The notes: generated by a model from the sequence alone, not told the origin. Numbered from the stretch's first letter, positions 39,671 to 50,222 are shown. The stretch: DNA of 51,615 bases from an uncultured Neglectibacter sp. (GCA_904374805.1 CAJFEW010000014.1:1-51615); one strand, 5' to 3'. Translations and numbers: made by a program.

Positions 39671-39768
39671 GGTGCGTGGCCGCACAGGACAAGCCGCCCA
39701 CTTGCCTGCGGCAAGGGCGGGTGCGTGACCGCACAGGACGGGCCGCCCACTTGCCTGCGGCAAGGGCG
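39671..39768 (+). repeat. Two tandem 49-bp structured repeats upstream of addB
   Basis: Units start at 39671 and 39720. Each begins with GGTGCGTGRCCGCACAGGAC, the core also found in the 133-bp units before ispE. It continues with a nested hairpin, CCGCCC-AC-TTGCC-TGC-GGCAA-GGGCGG. The two copies differ at only a few bases. Confidence 0.85.
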
Positions 39769-39851
39769 GAAAGCCTCATACTGCAACTAGGCGGAAACAC
39801 GCGAACGCGAGGAAACGACACACACGCCCGAGCGATAGCGAGCGGCCCAAA

Positions 39852-39897
39852 GCGCGAAGTAAAGTTCTTTGCCAAGCTTTCTTTCAAGAAAGCGGGG
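39852..39897 (+). repeat. 46-bp shared element abutting the addB ribosome site
   Basis: It matches 34585-34630 with one mismatch, including 37 identical bases from AAAGTTC to GCGGGG. The GCTTTCTT/AAGAAAGC hairpin ends a few bases before GGGGAGGAGG and the addB ATG. Confidence 0.88.
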
Positions 39898-39907
39898 AGG
39901 AGGTTTT

Positions 39908-42900
39908 ATGCTGCAATTTGTTTTAGGACGGGCGGGCAGCGGCAAAACGGAATATGTGCGCCGGCTGTTGGCGGACCGGGCCCGAGCAGGGGAGGGGCCC
40001 AGCATGCTGCTGGTGCCTGAACAGTATACCTTTGAGACGGAGAAGGCCATGCTGCGCCTGGCGGGCCCCGTGGGGGGAAACGCCATCCCGGTGTACAGTT
40101 TTACCCGGTTGGCGGAGGCCGTGTTTCGCCGGGAGGGAGGCGCAGTGGGGCGCCGGCTCACAGAGGGAGGGCGGCGCATCCTCATGGCCCGGGCGGTGGA
40201 GGCCTGCCAGGACCGGCTGGAGTTGTACCAGAGCGCGGCCCAGAGCGGCCGGATCAACGATCTAATGCTGTCCGCTGTCAATGAGATGAAGCTGTGCGGC
40301 ATTTCCCCGGAGCAGCTGCTGGACCTCTCCCGCACGTTGGAGAACCGAGGCCTTGCCCAAAAGCTGCGGGAGCTCTCTTTGGTGTACGGAACGTACGAGG
40401 CTTTGGTGGGGGCTTCCTACTTAGATTCCCGGGACGATCTGACACGGCTGGCCCAGACCTTGGAGACCAGCAGCTTTTTTCAGGGCTGCACAGTGGCGGT
40501 GGACTCTTTTGAAGGGTTCACGGCCCAGGAGCTGCGAGTGCTTGCCCAGATTCTTCGCCGGGCGGAGCGGGTGGTGGTGGCCCTGTGTACCGACGGGTTG
40601 GACCAGACGGGGACCGGCCTGTTTGCCCTGGTGGACCGGACCCGCCGCAGGCTTTCGGCCCTGGCGGGGGAAAACGGGGTGTCTGTGGAGCCGCCGGTGG
40701 TGCTCACCGGGGCGCCCCGGTTTCGGGAGGAAAACTTGAAGCTGGTGGAGTCCCAGCTGTTTTGCGCCCAGGAGATCTTGACCTCGCCGGATCAGGAGGG
40801 GGTGGTGGTGTTTGAGGCCCGGGACCCCTATGAGGAGGCGGAGTTTGCCGCGGCCACCATCCGCAGGCTGGTGCAGGAGGAGGGGTTCCGCTACCGGGAG
40901 TTTTCCCTGATCTGCCGGGACCCGGACCGGTACTACGGCTGCCTGGACGCAGCGCTGAAGCGCCGGGAGATCCCCTGCTTTATGTCCCAGCCGGCCCGGG
41001 TGGACGGGGAACCGGTACCCCGGTTTGTGCTGGGGGCCTTCCAGGCGGTTCTTTCCGGCACCAGCACGGAGGCCCTGCTGGAGATGCTGAAGACGGGTGT
41101 GTCTGGGTTTACGCCTCAGGAGATTGCCGCCCTGGAAAACTACGCCTACCTGTGGAAGATTTCCGGGGCCGCCTGGCGGCAGGAGTTTGTCCGCCATCCC
41201 CGGGGATTTGGCCAGGAGTTCACCCCGGAGGACCGGCAGGCTTTGGAGAAGCTCAACGCGTTGCGGGAGAGGCTGCTGGGACCTCTGGAGCGGTTTGCCC
41301 AGCGGACCAAGGACGCCACCGGGGAGCAGATGGCCCAGGCGGTCTACCTGCTGCTGAACGCGTACGGCATGGAGGAGAACCTGCCCGCTTACTGCCTGGC
41401 CTTGGAGGAAGCGGGAGAGGATTCCCTGTCCCAAAAGCAGCTGCGGGTGTGGGACCTGCTCCTGGAGATCCTGGACCAAATGCGGGTGCTGCTGGGGGAC
41501 CGGCCTGTGTCCCGGGAGCGATTTTATCAGCTGCTGCGGGAGGTGCTGGCCGGGGAGGATGTGTCGGAGATCCCCCAGACCGTGGATCAGGTGATCTTCG
41601 GCACGCCGGAGCAGGTGCGCCAGTCCTCTCCCCGGGTTGTATTTTTGCTGGGGGCGGCCCAGGGGGACTTTCCCCTGGCGCCTCAAACCAGCGGGGTGTT
41701 TTCCGACGGAGAGCGCCGGGAGCTGCTGGCCAGGGACCTGCCTTTGGGGGATCCTCTGGAGCAGAAGGCCATGGAAGAGCGGTACTTGGCCTATTCTGTG
41801 GCCTGCGCCCCTTCGGAGCGGCTGTATGTGTCCTGGCCCCGCACGGCCGACGGAGAGGACAAGGAACCGGGAGAGCTGGTCACAGGGCTGCAGAGCATTT
41901 TTCCCGGTCTGCGGCCTTGGAAAAACCTGCCGGGGGAATATTTTGCCAACTCCAGGGAGGCGGCTTTTTCCCGGCTGGCTGCCCGGTTTCACGCTGCCGA
42001 TGGGGAGGCAGGCGCCCTGCGCCTGCTGTTTCAGGGGGACCCGGCCTATGAGGGCCGGCTGGCGGCGCTGGAACGGGCCGCTGGGAAGCGCCCCCAGCGC
42101 ATGGAAGACCCGGCGTTGCCCCGGGCTCTGTACGGAGAGAACCCCTTTTTGTCCCCCACCCAGATTGAGGTGTTTCATCAGTGCCGGTTCCAGTATTTCT
42201 GCCGGTATGGGGTGCGGGCCCGGGAACGGCGTCCCGCCGAGGTGGACGTGCTCCAGTACGGCACCTTGATGCATTACTTATTTGAAAAGGTCTTCCGGGA
42301 GCCTGCCCAGGCGCGGGCTCAGTGGAGCCAGGAGGAACTGGAGGGCAGGGTGGCGGATTTGATTGCCGCCTACGCCCAGGAGAACATGGGCGGGCTGGAA
42401 CTGCTCTCCGGCCGGGAGAAATACCGGCTGGGGCGGTTGGGCCAATCTGCCTGTAAGCTGATCCGCCACGTGGAAGAGGAGCTGTCTCAAAGCCAGTTTG
42501 TGCCCGAGCACCTGGAGTGGGGCCTGGGCGCCGGCAGGGATCAGCCGCCCCTGCGGATTTCCACAGGGAAAGAGGTGGTCACCGTAGGGGGCACCATCGA
42601 CCGGGTGGATGTGTACCAAGATCCGGCGGGACAGCGGTTTGTGCGGGTGATCGACTTTAAAACCGGCCGCAAGGAATTCCGTTTGGGAGATGTGCTCTGG
42701 GGCTTGAGCATGCAGATGCTGGTGTATCTGGCGGCTTTGGTGGAGCAGGGACAGGGGCTGCCCGCCGGAGTTTTGTACATGCCGGCGGCGGAGCCCTCCG
42801 TCTCGGTGGACCGGGGCGCGGGGGAGGAGAAAATCCAGGCGGAGGCCGACCGGCAGCTGCGCATGAGCGGCGTGGTGCTCAGCGACAAAGAGGTGATCCG

Positions 42901-43240
42901 CGCCATGGAGGCCGGGGCCAAGGGGCGGTTTATCCCCGCCTCCCTCAACAAGGACGGGAGCCTGGGGCGCTTTAGTTCCGCGCTCACCGGGGAGCAGCTG
43001 CAGACGGTGCTGGCCTATTCCAAGCGGCTGATTGCCGCCATGGCCCAGGAGCTGCTCTCCGGCCGGGTGGAGGCGGAGCCCGTCCTGCAAAACCACAACC
43101 CCTGCCGTTTTTGCCCTTACGGGGCTGTGTGCGGCCGGGAGCGGGGGGAGAAAGACGTGGTCCAGGACCGCACCACCCCCCAGCAGGCCTTGGCACAAAT
43201 GGAAAAAATCGTACAGGAAGGAGGGGATTTCCATGGCTGA
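39908..43240 (+). CDS. addB: ATP-dependent helicase/deoxyribonuclease subunit B (AddB)
   Basis: The second subunit of AddAB, which resects double-strand ends and recognises Chi. The 1110-residue protein has Walker A GRAGSGKT (7-14), a UvrD-like fold without a full helicase motif set, and a C-terminal RecB-like nuclease domain with VIDFKTGRKEF. Cysteines for the Fe-S staple are CRFQYFC upstream of the nuclease and CRFCPYGAVC at the end. The length is normal. The start at 39908 follows GGGGAGGAGG right after the shared 46-bp element. The stop overlaps the addA start by eight bases. Confidence 0.97.
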   Translation: MLQFVLGRAGSGKTEYVRRLLADRARAGEGPSMLLVPEQYTFETEKAMLRLAGPVGGNAIPVYSFTRLAEAVFRREGGAVGRRLTEGGRRILMARAVEACQDRLELYQSAAQSGRINDLMLSAVNEMKLCGISPEQLLDLSRTLENRGLAQKLRELSLVYGTYEALVGASYLDSRDDLTRLAQTLETSSFFQGCTVAVDSFEGFTAQELRVLAQILRRAERVVVALCTDGLDQTGTGLFALVDRTRRRLSALAGENGVSVEPPVVLTGAPRFREENLKLVESQLFCAQEILTSPDQEGVVVFEARDPYEEAEFAAATIRRLVQEEGFRYREFSLICRDPDRYYGCLDAALKRREIPCFMSQPARVDGEPVPRFVLGAFQAVLSGTSTEALLEMLKTGVSGFTPQEIAALENYAYLWKISGAAWRQEFVRHPRGFGQEFTPEDRQALEKLNALRERLLGPLERFAQRTKDATGEQMAQAVYLLLNAYGMEENLPAYCLALEEAGEDSLSQKQLRVWDLLLEILDQMRVLLGDRPVSRERFYQLLREVLAGEDVSEIPQTVDQVIFGTPEQVRQSSPRVVFLLGAAQGDFPLAPQTSGVFSDGERRELLARDLPLGDPLEQKAMEERYLAYSVACAPSERLYVSWPRTADGEDKEPGELVTGLQSIFPGLRPWKNLPGEYFANSREAAFSRLAARFHAADGEAGALRLLFQGDPAYEGRLAALERAAGKRPQRMEDPALPRALYGENPFLSPTQIEVFHQCRFQYFCRYGVRARERRPAEVDVLQYGTLMHYLFEKVFREPAQARAQWSQEELEGRVADLIAAYAQENMGGLELLSGREKYRLGRLGQSACKLIRHVEEELSQSQFVPEHLEWGLGAGRDQPPLRISTGKEVVTVGGTIDRVDVYQDPAGQRFVRVIDFKTGRKEFRLGDVLWGLSMQMLVYLAALVEQGQGLPAGVLYMPAAEPSVSVDRGAGEEKIQAEADRQLRMSGVVLSDKEVIRAMEAGAKGRFIPASLNKDGSLGRFSSALTGEQLQTVLAYSKRLIAAMAQELLSGRVEAEPVLQNHNPCRFCPYGAVCGRERGEKDVVQDRTTPQQALAQMEKIVQEGGDFHG

Positions 43241-46200
43241 CATGCGTTGGACCGAAAGCCAGCAGGACGCCATAGAAGCCCGCCGGGGTACCGTGCTGGT
43301 GGCGGCGGCCGCTGGCTCCGGAAAGACGGCGGTGCTGGTGCAGCGGGCTGTGGAGCGCCTGACGGACCGGGAGCATCCCACCCCGGCGGACCGGCTTTTG
43401 ATTGTCACCTTTACCAAGGCTGCGGCGGCGGAAATGCGGGCCCGGCTGGAGCGCCGGCTTCATGAGCTGCTGCGGGAGCAGCCGGGAGACCCCCATCTGC
43501 GCCGGCAGAGTTTGCTTCTCTCCCAAGCGCACATCGGCACCGTAGACAGCTTTTGCGCCGAGATGGTGCGGGAGCACTTTCACCTGCTGGACCTGTCCCC
43601 GGACTTTAAGATTGCCGCGGACAAGCAGGAGGAGGAGCTGACCCGGACAGCGGTGAACCAAACAGTGCAGGAGGCCTTTGCATCCGGCACGGCAGACGCC
43701 TTGGCGGACGCCTTTGCCGGGGAGCGGGATGACCGCCGGCTGCTGGAGATGGTGCTGACCTTGTACCGGTTTATGCAGAGCCATCCCTTTCCGGAGCGGT
43801 GGCTGCAGGAGAAGGTGGCCCTGTATGCGCCTGGGGAGAGCCAAGAGCTCTCCCTGTGGGAGCGGGTGATTTTGGAATACGCCCAGGAGACTCTGGCCCA
43901 CTGTGACGGCCTGCTCGCCCGGGCCCTGGAGGCCTGCGGGGAAGACGAAAAGGTGGAAAAGGCCTACCGGCCTGCCTTGGAGCAGGACCGGGCCGTTTTG
44001 AGCGCCTGGGCGGCATCGGCAGCCCAGGAGGATTGGGACGGGCTTTCTCAGGCGGTCCCTGCTTTTGCCCCGGCCCGGCGGGGTGTGCTGCGAGGCTATG
44101 AGGGAGACCCCTTGAAGGACCGGCTGGAGGCGGTCCGGGAAGAGGTGAAGCGCTGCGCCAAGGAGCTGGGGAAGTACTTTTCCGCGGACCGGGCCGCCTG
44201 CCGGGAGGAGATTCGCCAAACAGCACCCCTGGCGCAGGGCCTGCAGGAGCTGGTGCTGGATTTTTCCCGGCGGTACCAGGCCTTAAAGCGGGAGCGCAAC
44301 CTGTTGGATTACAGCGATCTGGAGCACAAGGCGGTGCAGCTGTTTCTGGGGGAAGACGGCAAACCCACCCCCACGGCCCGCCAGGTGGCCGCCCGCTTTG
44401 ACGAGATTATGATCGACGAGTTCCAGGATATCAACGAGGTGCAGGACTCCCTGTTCCGGGCGGTGTCCCAGGGGGAGAGAAACCTGTTCCTGGTGGGGGA
44501 TGTGAAACAGAGCATTTACGGGTTCCGGCGGGCCATGCCGGAGATTTTTCTGCGCACCCGGCGGGCTTTTCAAAAGTACGACCGGCAGCGGGACCAGTAT
44601 CCCGCCTACCTGGTGCTGGACCGGAACTTCCGCTCTCGGAAAGAGGTCACCGACACAGTGAACTTTGTGTTCTCCCGGCTGATGAGCCGGGCCGCCGGAG
44701 ACTTGGACTACACCGGGGAGGAGCGCCTGGTCTGCGGGGCGGACTACGCCCCCAAGGCCGGCTGTGAAACGGAGCTGCAGTTTATTGGCCGCCGGGGGGG
44801 CGTCTCTCCCCAGGAGGCGGAGGGCGCTTGGATTGCCCGCCGCATCCGGGAGCTGGTGGAAGGCGGCTTCACCGTCTCGGACAAGGAGGGGGAACGGCCT
44901 GCCCGCTGGGGGGATTTCTGTATTCTCCTGCGCAGCGCCAACCAGTACGCCCAGGGTTACGCCCGAGAGCTGCAGGAAAGAGGCGTGCCCGCCCGGGCCG
45001 CTGTGACAGGCGGCTTCTTTCAGGCGCCGGAGGTGCAGAACGTGCTCTCTCTGCTGCGGGTGATTGACAACCCGGACCAGGACATTCCCCTGCTGGCAGT
45101 GCTTATGAGCCCCCTGTACGGCTTTTCTCCCGACGATGTGGCCCGCCTGCGGCTGGAGGACCGGAAGGTGGGCGTGTACGTGTCGTTGCTGCAGGGCGCC
45201 GAACGGGAGGAACGCTGCGCCAGGGTGGTGGGGGATATTGCCCAGTACCGGGCGGTGGCAGCCACCATGCCCTCCGACGGGTTTTTGGGATATCTCTATG
45301 AGAAGACCGACATGCCCTCCTTGGTGCTGGCTATGGAGAACGGAGAGGAGCGCCTGCTGAACCTGCATCTGCTGGAGCGGTACGCCCGGGAGTACGAGAG
45401 CTCTGGGTACCACGGCGTGGCAGGGTTTGTGCGGTTTTTGGACCGGCTGCGGGAAAACGACTCCGACCTGCAGGCGGCGGAGCTCTCTCCGGAGGACAAC
45501 AACGCGGTGCAGGTGATGAGCATCCACAAGTCCAAGGGGCTGGAGTTTCCCGTGTGCATTGTGGCCGGCTGCGGCCGGAACTTTGTCACCGACCAGCGGG
45601 CGGACGTGCTGCTCCACCCGGAACTGGGGCTGGGGGTCAAGCTGCGGGACAGCCGGCGCTCCGCCCGGTTTACCACCACCGCCCGGGAGGCCATTGCCCT
45701 GGAGACGGCCCGTTCCTCTGCGGCGGAGGAGCTGCGGATACTCTATGTGGCCTTGACCCGGGCCCGGGAAAAGCTGCTGTTGGTGGGCTCCTGGGAGGAT
45801 CCGCTGCGCACGGCCGGCCGCCTGGCTATGGAGCTGACAGAGCAGGGACCGTCCCCCTACACGGTGCGGCGGGGGAAAAACGCGGCCCAGTGGCTGCTGC
45901 TGTGCGCCCTGTGCCACCCGGACGGGGAGCAGCTGCGCCGGGAGGCAGGCGCTCCTCCTGGTTGCGTGTCCTGGCAGGACTACACCTCCTGGGTGGTGGG
46001 CTGGAGCGACTATGTCCCTGCCCGGCAGGAGGAGGCTCCTCCGGCGGAGGCGCCCCAGCCCCCGGATCGGGCGCTGTACCAGCGCCTGCAGCAGCAGGTG
46101 GAGTTTACCTACCCCCACCGGGAGGCGGCCGCTCTGCCCGCCAAAGTAGCGGCCTCCAAGCTGGCCGCCCAGCGGGATGGCAGCCGGGAGATTCTCCTTT

Positions 46201-46751
46201 CCCGGCCGGCTTGGCTGGGGGCCAAGGGCATGACCCCCGCCCAGCGGGGCACGGCTTTGCACGCCTTTCTGCAGTTCGCCGATTACCGGGCGTTCCTCCA
46301 GGATCCTGCTGGGGAGCGGGACCGGCTGGTGGATTTGGCTTTGTTGACGCCGGAGCAGGGGGAGGCGGTGGACCTCTCCCGGGTGGAGCGCTTTTTGCGC
46401 AGCCCCCTGGGCCAGCGGATTCTCCGCTCCCCCCAGGTGGAGCGGGAGCGCCGGTTTACGGCGGTGATTCCCGCCGCCCTGGCGGAGCCGGAGTTTTCCG
46501 GCCCGGAGGAAGAGGTGATCCTCCAGGGGGCGGTGGACTGCACCTTTGTGGAAGAGGGGGTGCTGCACCTGGTGGACTTTAAAACGGACCGGGTGGAAAA
46601 CATGGAAACCCTGTGGGACCGGTATGGCACCCAGCTGCGGCTGTACGGCTATGCCATGGAGGAGGTCTCCGGCCTGCCTGTGGGGGAGCTGATCCTCTAT
46701 TCCACGGCCCTGAACCGGGCCAGCATGCGCCCCTGGGCAGATTTCCATTGA
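43233..46751 (+). CDS. addA: ATP-dependent helicase/nuclease subunit A (AddA)
   Basis: A UvrD-type 3'-5' helicase with a C-terminal PD-(D/E)XK nuclease; with AddB it prepares ends for RecA loading. The 1172-residue protein has Walker A VAAAAGSGKTAVLV, motif II IMIDEFQDINEVQ, motif III LVGDVKQSIYGFR, motif V VMSIHKSKGLEFPV and motif VI YVALTRAREKLLLV. The nuclease site is in HLVDFKTDRVENM. The start at 43233 follows AAGGAGGGG and lies inside the last codons of addB, so the genes are translationally coupled. The length is near the family norm of about 1200-1230. Confidence 0.97.
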   Translation: MADMRWTESQQDAIEARRGTVLVAAAAGSGKTAVLVQRAVERLTDREHPTPADRLLIVTFTKAAAAEMRARLERRLHELLREQPGDPHLRRQSLLLSQAHIGTVDSFCAEMVREHFHLLDLSPDFKIAADKQEEELTRTAVNQTVQEAFASGTADALADAFAGERDDRRLLEMVLTLYRFMQSHPFPERWLQEKVALYAPGESQELSLWERVILEYAQETLAHCDGLLARALEACGEDEKVEKAYRPALEQDRAVLSAWAASAAQEDWDGLSQAVPAFAPARRGVLRGYEGDPLKDRLEAVREEVKRCAKELGKYFSADRAACREEIRQTAPLAQGLQELVLDFSRRYQALKRERNLLDYSDLEHKAVQLFLGEDGKPTPTARQVAARFDEIMIDEFQDINEVQDSLFRAVSQGERNLFLVGDVKQSIYGFRRAMPEIFLRTRRAFQKYDRQRDQYPAYLVLDRNFRSRKEVTDTVNFVFSRLMSRAAGDLDYTGEERLVCGADYAPKAGCETELQFIGRRGGVSPQEAEGAWIARRIRELVEGGFTVSDKEGERPARWGDFCILLRSANQYAQGYARELQERGVPARAAVTGGFFQAPEVQNVLSLLRVIDNPDQDIPLLAVLMSPLYGFSPDDVARLRLEDRKVGVYVSLLQGAEREERCARVVGDIAQYRAVAATMPSDGFLGYLYEKTDMPSLVLAMENGEERLLNLHLLERYAREYESSGYHGVAGFVRFLDRLRENDSDLQAAELSPEDNNAVQVMSIHKSKGLEFPVCIVAGCGRNFVTDQRADVLLHPELGLGVKLRDSRRSARFTTTAREAIALETARSSAAEELRILYVALTRAREKLLLVGSWEDPLRTAGRLAMELTEQGPSPYTVRRGKNAAQWLLLCALCHPDGEQLRREAGAPPGCVSWQDYTSWVVGWSDYVPARQEEAPPAEAPQPPDRALYQRLQQQVEFTYPHREAAALPAKVAASKLAAQRDGSREILLSRPAWLGAKGMTPAQRGTALHAFLQFADYRAFLQDPAGERDRLVDLALLTPEQGEAVDLSRVERFLRSPLGQRILRSPQVERERRFTAVIPAALAEPEFSGPEEEVILQGAVDCTFVEEGVLHLVDFKTDRVENMETLWDRYGTQLRLYGYAMEEVSGLPVGELILYSTALNRASMRPWADFH

Positions 46752-46777
46752 CTTTGGGGCGGAACATACAGTAAGAT
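46748..46777 (+). promoter_or_regulatory. Promoter of the beta-mannosidase gene
   Basis: TTGACT (46748-46753) overlaps the addA stop codon. TAAGAT (46772-46777) follows after 18 bp. The leader is about 100 nt. I see no addA terminator. Confidence 0.6.
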
Positions 46778-46882
46778 GAGTACTGTGGACACGAGATGGA
46801 TTGTCCGTAGTTTTCAGGCGGCGCCGGGCGGCAGCGGAGACGGCCTTGCCGGAGCCGCCGTTTTAGATGGGAGGAGCGGCTT

Positions 46883-49309
46883 ATGATCGCGCAAAAATTG
46901 CACCAGGGATGGACCATGGAACTGGGCGGCAGCGGGGAAAAACTTCCCGCCACCGTGCCCGGCTCGGTGTACAGCTGCCTGCTGGACGCAGGGAAAATGG
47001 AAGATCCCTATTGGAGAGATAACGAGACAAAGGCCCTGGCCTTGCTGGAAAACGATTGCGTGTGGCAGGTGAACTTTGTTCCCCAGGCGGAGATTTTGAA
47101 CTGCCCCCACCAGGTGCTGCGCTTGGAAGGCGTGGATACCGTGGCGGATATTCGGTTAAACGGGAGGCTGCTGGGCCATGTGGAAAACATGCACCGAACC
47201 TTTCAGTGGGATGTGGCGGACCTTCTGAAGCCCGGAGAAAATTGGCTGGAGGTGAAGATTTACTCCCCCACCCGGTGGATTCGGGAGCACTACGCTCAAA
47301 ACCCGGCGGACGGAAGCAGCGACGCCATGCGGGGGTTTGCCAACCTGCGCAAGGCACACTGCATGTTTGGCTGGGACTGGGGTCCCCATCTGCCCGACGC
47401 AGGTATTTGGCGGCCGGTTTCCCTGCTGGGCATCGACGGCGGCCGGATTTCCACGGTGCATATCCGTCAGCACCACCAGCACGGCCGGGTGAAGCTCACC
47501 CTGGAACCGGAAGTGGAGTACGCCCAGGAGGGGCTGACCTACCGGGTGGAGCTGACCGATCCCCAGGGGGAGCGGCAGGTCTGGGACAATTCCCCCCGGG
47601 AGATTTTGGTGGAGCAGCCCCAGCTGTGGTGGCCCCGGGGCTATGGGGACCAGCCCCTGTACACCGTAAAGGTCACGGCCCTGCTGGAGGGCCGGGAAGT
47701 GGACGTCTGGCAGCGGCGCATTGGCCTGCGCACCGCCACCATGCACATTGAAAAGGACGACCACGGGGAGAGCTTTGCCCACCAGATCAACGGGGTGGAT
47801 ATTTTCGCCATGGGCGCCGACTACATTCCCGAGGACAACATCTTCTCCCGCATTACGCCGGAGCGCACCCGCAAACTGCTGGAGCAGTGCGCGACGGCCA
47901 ACTTTAACTGCATCCGGGTGTGGGGCGGCGGGTACTACCCCGACGACGCCTTTTACGACGCCTGCGACGAGCTGGGGCTGCTGGTGTGGCAGGATTTCAT
48001 GTTTGCCTGCGCTGTGTACAACCTGACCCCGGAGTTTGCGGAGAACATCCGGGCGGAGATCACGGAAAACGTGAAGCGCCTGCGCCACCACGCCAGCCTG
48101 GGCCTGTGGTGCGGCAACAACGAGATGGAGATGTTTGTGGACCAGGGCATGTGGGTGCGCAATCCCCGGCAAAAGGCGGATTACATCCGCATGTACGAGT
48201 ACTTGATTCCGGAAGTGCTCCGCCGGGAGGACCCGGACACCTTCTACTGGCCTGCCAGCCCCTCTTCCGGCGGCGGGTTTGACGAACCCAACGACCCCAC
48301 CCGGGGAGACGTGCATTACTGGGCGGTGTGGCACGGCATGCGGCCCTTTGCAGACTATCGGAAGCATCAGTTCCGGTACCTGTCTGAGTTTGGCTTTGAA
48401 TCCTTTCCCTGCCTGTCCACGGTGAAGACCTACGCCCTGCCGGAGGATTGGAACTTGTTCTCCCAGGTGATGGAGCGCCACCAGCGCTGCGCCCGGGGCA
48501 ATATGCTCACCATGGGCTATTTGCAGCAGATGTACCTGTATCCCTCCGACTTTGAGACGGCGCTGTACGCCTCTCAGCTGCTGCAGGCGGACGCCATCCG
48601 CTACGGGGTGGAGCACTTCCGGCGGATCCGGGGTGTGTGCATGGGGGCCGTGTACTGGCAGCTCAACGATTGCTGGCCGGTGGCCAGCTGGGCTTCCATT
48701 GACTACACCGGCCGTTGGAAAGCGCTCCATTACGCGGCCAAACGGTTTTTCGCCCCGGTGCTTCTCTCCTGCTGCGAGGAGGGCATGCTCTCTCAGGATC
48801 CCAACATCAACGCGGAGCCCTACCCCATGGAGAAGAGCATCCGCCTGTCCGTGGCCAACGAGACCCGCCAGGATCGGGCTTTGACGGTGAAGTGGGCCCT
48901 GCGGGACGCCCAGGGATCCCTGCAGCGGGAGGAGACCATCTCCCTGCAGGTGAAGGCCCTCTCCTCTGTGTGGCTGGACAAGGTGGAGCTGCCGGACGTG
49001 GATATTTTCCGAGAGTACGTAAGCTACGACCTGTACGAGCAGGGGCGGCGCATTTCCGGGGGCACGGTGCTCTTCTCCCTGCCCAAGTACTTCCAGTTTG
49101 CCGATCCTCAGCTCTCCTGCCGGGTGGAGGGAGATGAGATTGTGGTGTCCGCCAAGGCCTTCGCCCGAGGGGTGGAGGTGCAAAACGAAAACGAGGACCT
49201 GCTCCTTTCCGACAACTACTTCGACATGAACGCCGGAGAAGTGCGGGTACAGGTGCTCTCCGGTTCTACGGAACACCTGCGTTTGCGCAGCGTCTACGAC
49301 ATCCGCTGA
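46883..49309 (+). CDS. Glycoside hydrolase family 2 beta-mannosidase
   Basis: An 808-residue GH2 enzyme that removes terminal beta-mannose from mannan, manno-oligosaccharides or N-glycan cores. Domains run as a sugar-binding jelly roll (about 1-185, with [17 protein letters not shown] typical of beta-mannosidases), an immunoglobulin-like domain (about 190-290) and a TIM barrel (about 295-600). Acid/base E414 is in WCGNNEMEM and the likely nucleophile is E502 in [10 protein letters not shown]-terminal beta domains follow. There is no signal peptide, so it is intracellular and needs imported oligosaccharides. No sugar transporter or other glycosidase lies nearby. The start at 46883 follows AGGAGCGG. 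Confidence 0.93.
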   Translation: MIAQKLHQGWTMELGGSGEKLPATVPGSVYSCLLDAGKMEDPYWRDNETKALALLENDCVWQVNFVPQAEILNCPHQVLRLEGVDTVADIRLNGRLLGHVENMHRTFQWDVADLLKPGENWLEVKIYSPTRWIREHYAQNPADGSSDAMRGFANLRKAHCMFGWDWGPHLPDAGIWRPVSLLGIDGGRISTVHIRQHHQHGRVKLTLEPEVEYAQEGLTYRVELTDPQGERQVWDNSPREILVEQPQLWWPRGYGDQPLYTVKVTALLEGREVDVWQRRIGLRTATMHIEKDDHGESFAHQINGVDIFAMGADYIPEDNIFSRITPERTRKLLEQCATANFNCIRVWGGGYYPDDAFYDACDELGLLVWQDFMFACAVYNLTPEFAENIRAEITENVKRLRHHASLGLWCGNNEMEMFVDQGMWVRNPRQKADYIRMYEYLIPEVLRREDPDTFYWPASPSSGGGFDEPNDPTRGDVHYWAVWHGMRPFADYRKHQFRYLSEFGFESFPCLSTVKTYALPEDWNLFSQVMERHQRCARGNMLTMGYLQQMYLYPSDFETALYASQLLQADAIRYGVEHFRRIRGVCMGAVYWQLNDCWPVASWASIDYTGRWKALHYAAKRFFAPVLLSCCEEGMLSQDPNINAEPYPMEKSIRLSVANETRQDRALTVKWALRDAQGSLQREETISLQVKALSSVWLDKVELPDVDIFREYVSYDLYEQGRRISGGTVLFSLPKYFQFADPQLSCRVEGDEIVVSAKAFARGVEVQNENEDLLLSDNYFDMNAGEVRVQVLSGSTEHLRLRSVYDIR

Positions 49310-49407
49310 GAAGTCCGGCGCCAAGGGGATTGGCTGCGCAGCCACCCAAGAAATTATAAAGGTTTGACAATAAAAAGGGCCGATTTTGCCCGTGGAGGGG
49401 AGCTCCC

Positions 49408-50196
49408 ATGGAAGAGAAAAACAGCTATACAGACATCAACGCAGCCACCTGGGACCAGTGGGCCCGGGACGGCATCGCCTGGTCTATCCCTGTGACCCAC
49501 CAGGCGTTCCAGCAGGCGCGGGAAGGGCAGTGGGACGTGGTTCTTACCGCCAGCCGTCCGGTGCCTCACCACTGGTTTGGAGAACTTTCCGGCAAGCGGG
49601 TGCTGGGCCTGGCCAGCGGCGGCGGGCAGCAAATTCCCATTTTCTGCGCCCTGGGGGCCGTGTGCACCGTGTTTGACTACTCCCAAGAGCAGCTGGCCCG
49701 GGAACAGATGGTGGCCCAGCGGGAGGGCTACGCGGTGGAGATTGTCCGGGGGGACATGACACAGCCGCTGCCCTTTGCAGATGAGAGTTTTGACCTGGTG
49801 TTTCACCCGGTTTCCAACTGCTATATAGAGGACGTGCAGCACGTGTGGGAAGAGTGCTTCCGGGTGCTGCGTCCCGGCGGGAGGCTGCTGGCTGGCATGG
49901 ACAACGGCCTGAATTTCCTGTTCAACGACGTGGGTACGCTGCCCTTGACCGTGTCCAATCCTCTTCCTTTCAACCCTTTGCGGGGCAGCCAGGAGGAGCT
50001 TCAGCGCATGGTGGAACAGGGGGAGGGCGTCCAGTTTTCCCACAGTTTGGAGGAGCAGCTGGGCGGCCAGCTGAAGGCGGGTTTCCTCCTGCGGGACCTG
50101 TATGAAGACCGGGACCCGGAAGGCAGCTGCCTGCTGCGGGACTACGCCCCCCAGTACATAGCCACCCTGGCGGAAAAGCCCGGCGCTGGGCTGTAA
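49408..50196 (+). CDS. Class I SAM-dependent methyltransferase
   Basis: A 262-residue methyltransferase of the Methyltransf_11 type. The SAM-binding motif I is GKRVLGLASGGGQQ (loop LASGGG in place of the usual DxGxGxG), with an acidic residue after the second strand in FDYSQEQ. Motif II is around GDMTQPLPFADESFDLVF, and the post-motif is FRVLRPGGRLLAG. Its substrate is unknown; small-molecule methylation is more likely than rRNA modification given the single domain and long C-terminal region. The start at 49408 follows GGAGGGGAG. It sits 98 bp after the mannosidase gene without a clear terminator or promoter between, so co-transcription is possible. Confidence 0.85.
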   Translation: MEEKNSYTDINAATWDQWARDGIAWSIPVTHQAFQQAREGQWDVVLTASRPVPHHWFGELSGKRVLGLASGGGQQIPIFCALGAVCTVFDYSQEQLAREQMVAQREGYAVEIVRGDMTQPLPFADESFDLVFHPVSNCYIEDVQHVWEECFRVLRPGGRLLAGMDNGLNFLFNDVGTLPLTVSNPLPFNPLRGSQEELQRMVEQGEGVQFSHSLEEQLGGQLKAGFLLRDLYEDRDPEGSCLLRDYAPQYIATLAEKPGAGL

Positions 50197-50222
50197 AGCG
50201 CGGGGGATTTTCCAAGAAACTC

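Noticed and set aside
40421-42274. A 617-codon minus-strand open frame opposite addB
   Set aside because: It is the antisense of a confirmed AddB, with no ribosome site and a composition typical of shadows.
49340-49400. TTGACA before the methyltransferase gene
   Set aside because: No acceptable -10 lies 16-19 bp downstream of it, and the TATAAA upstream lacks a -35 at normal spacing.
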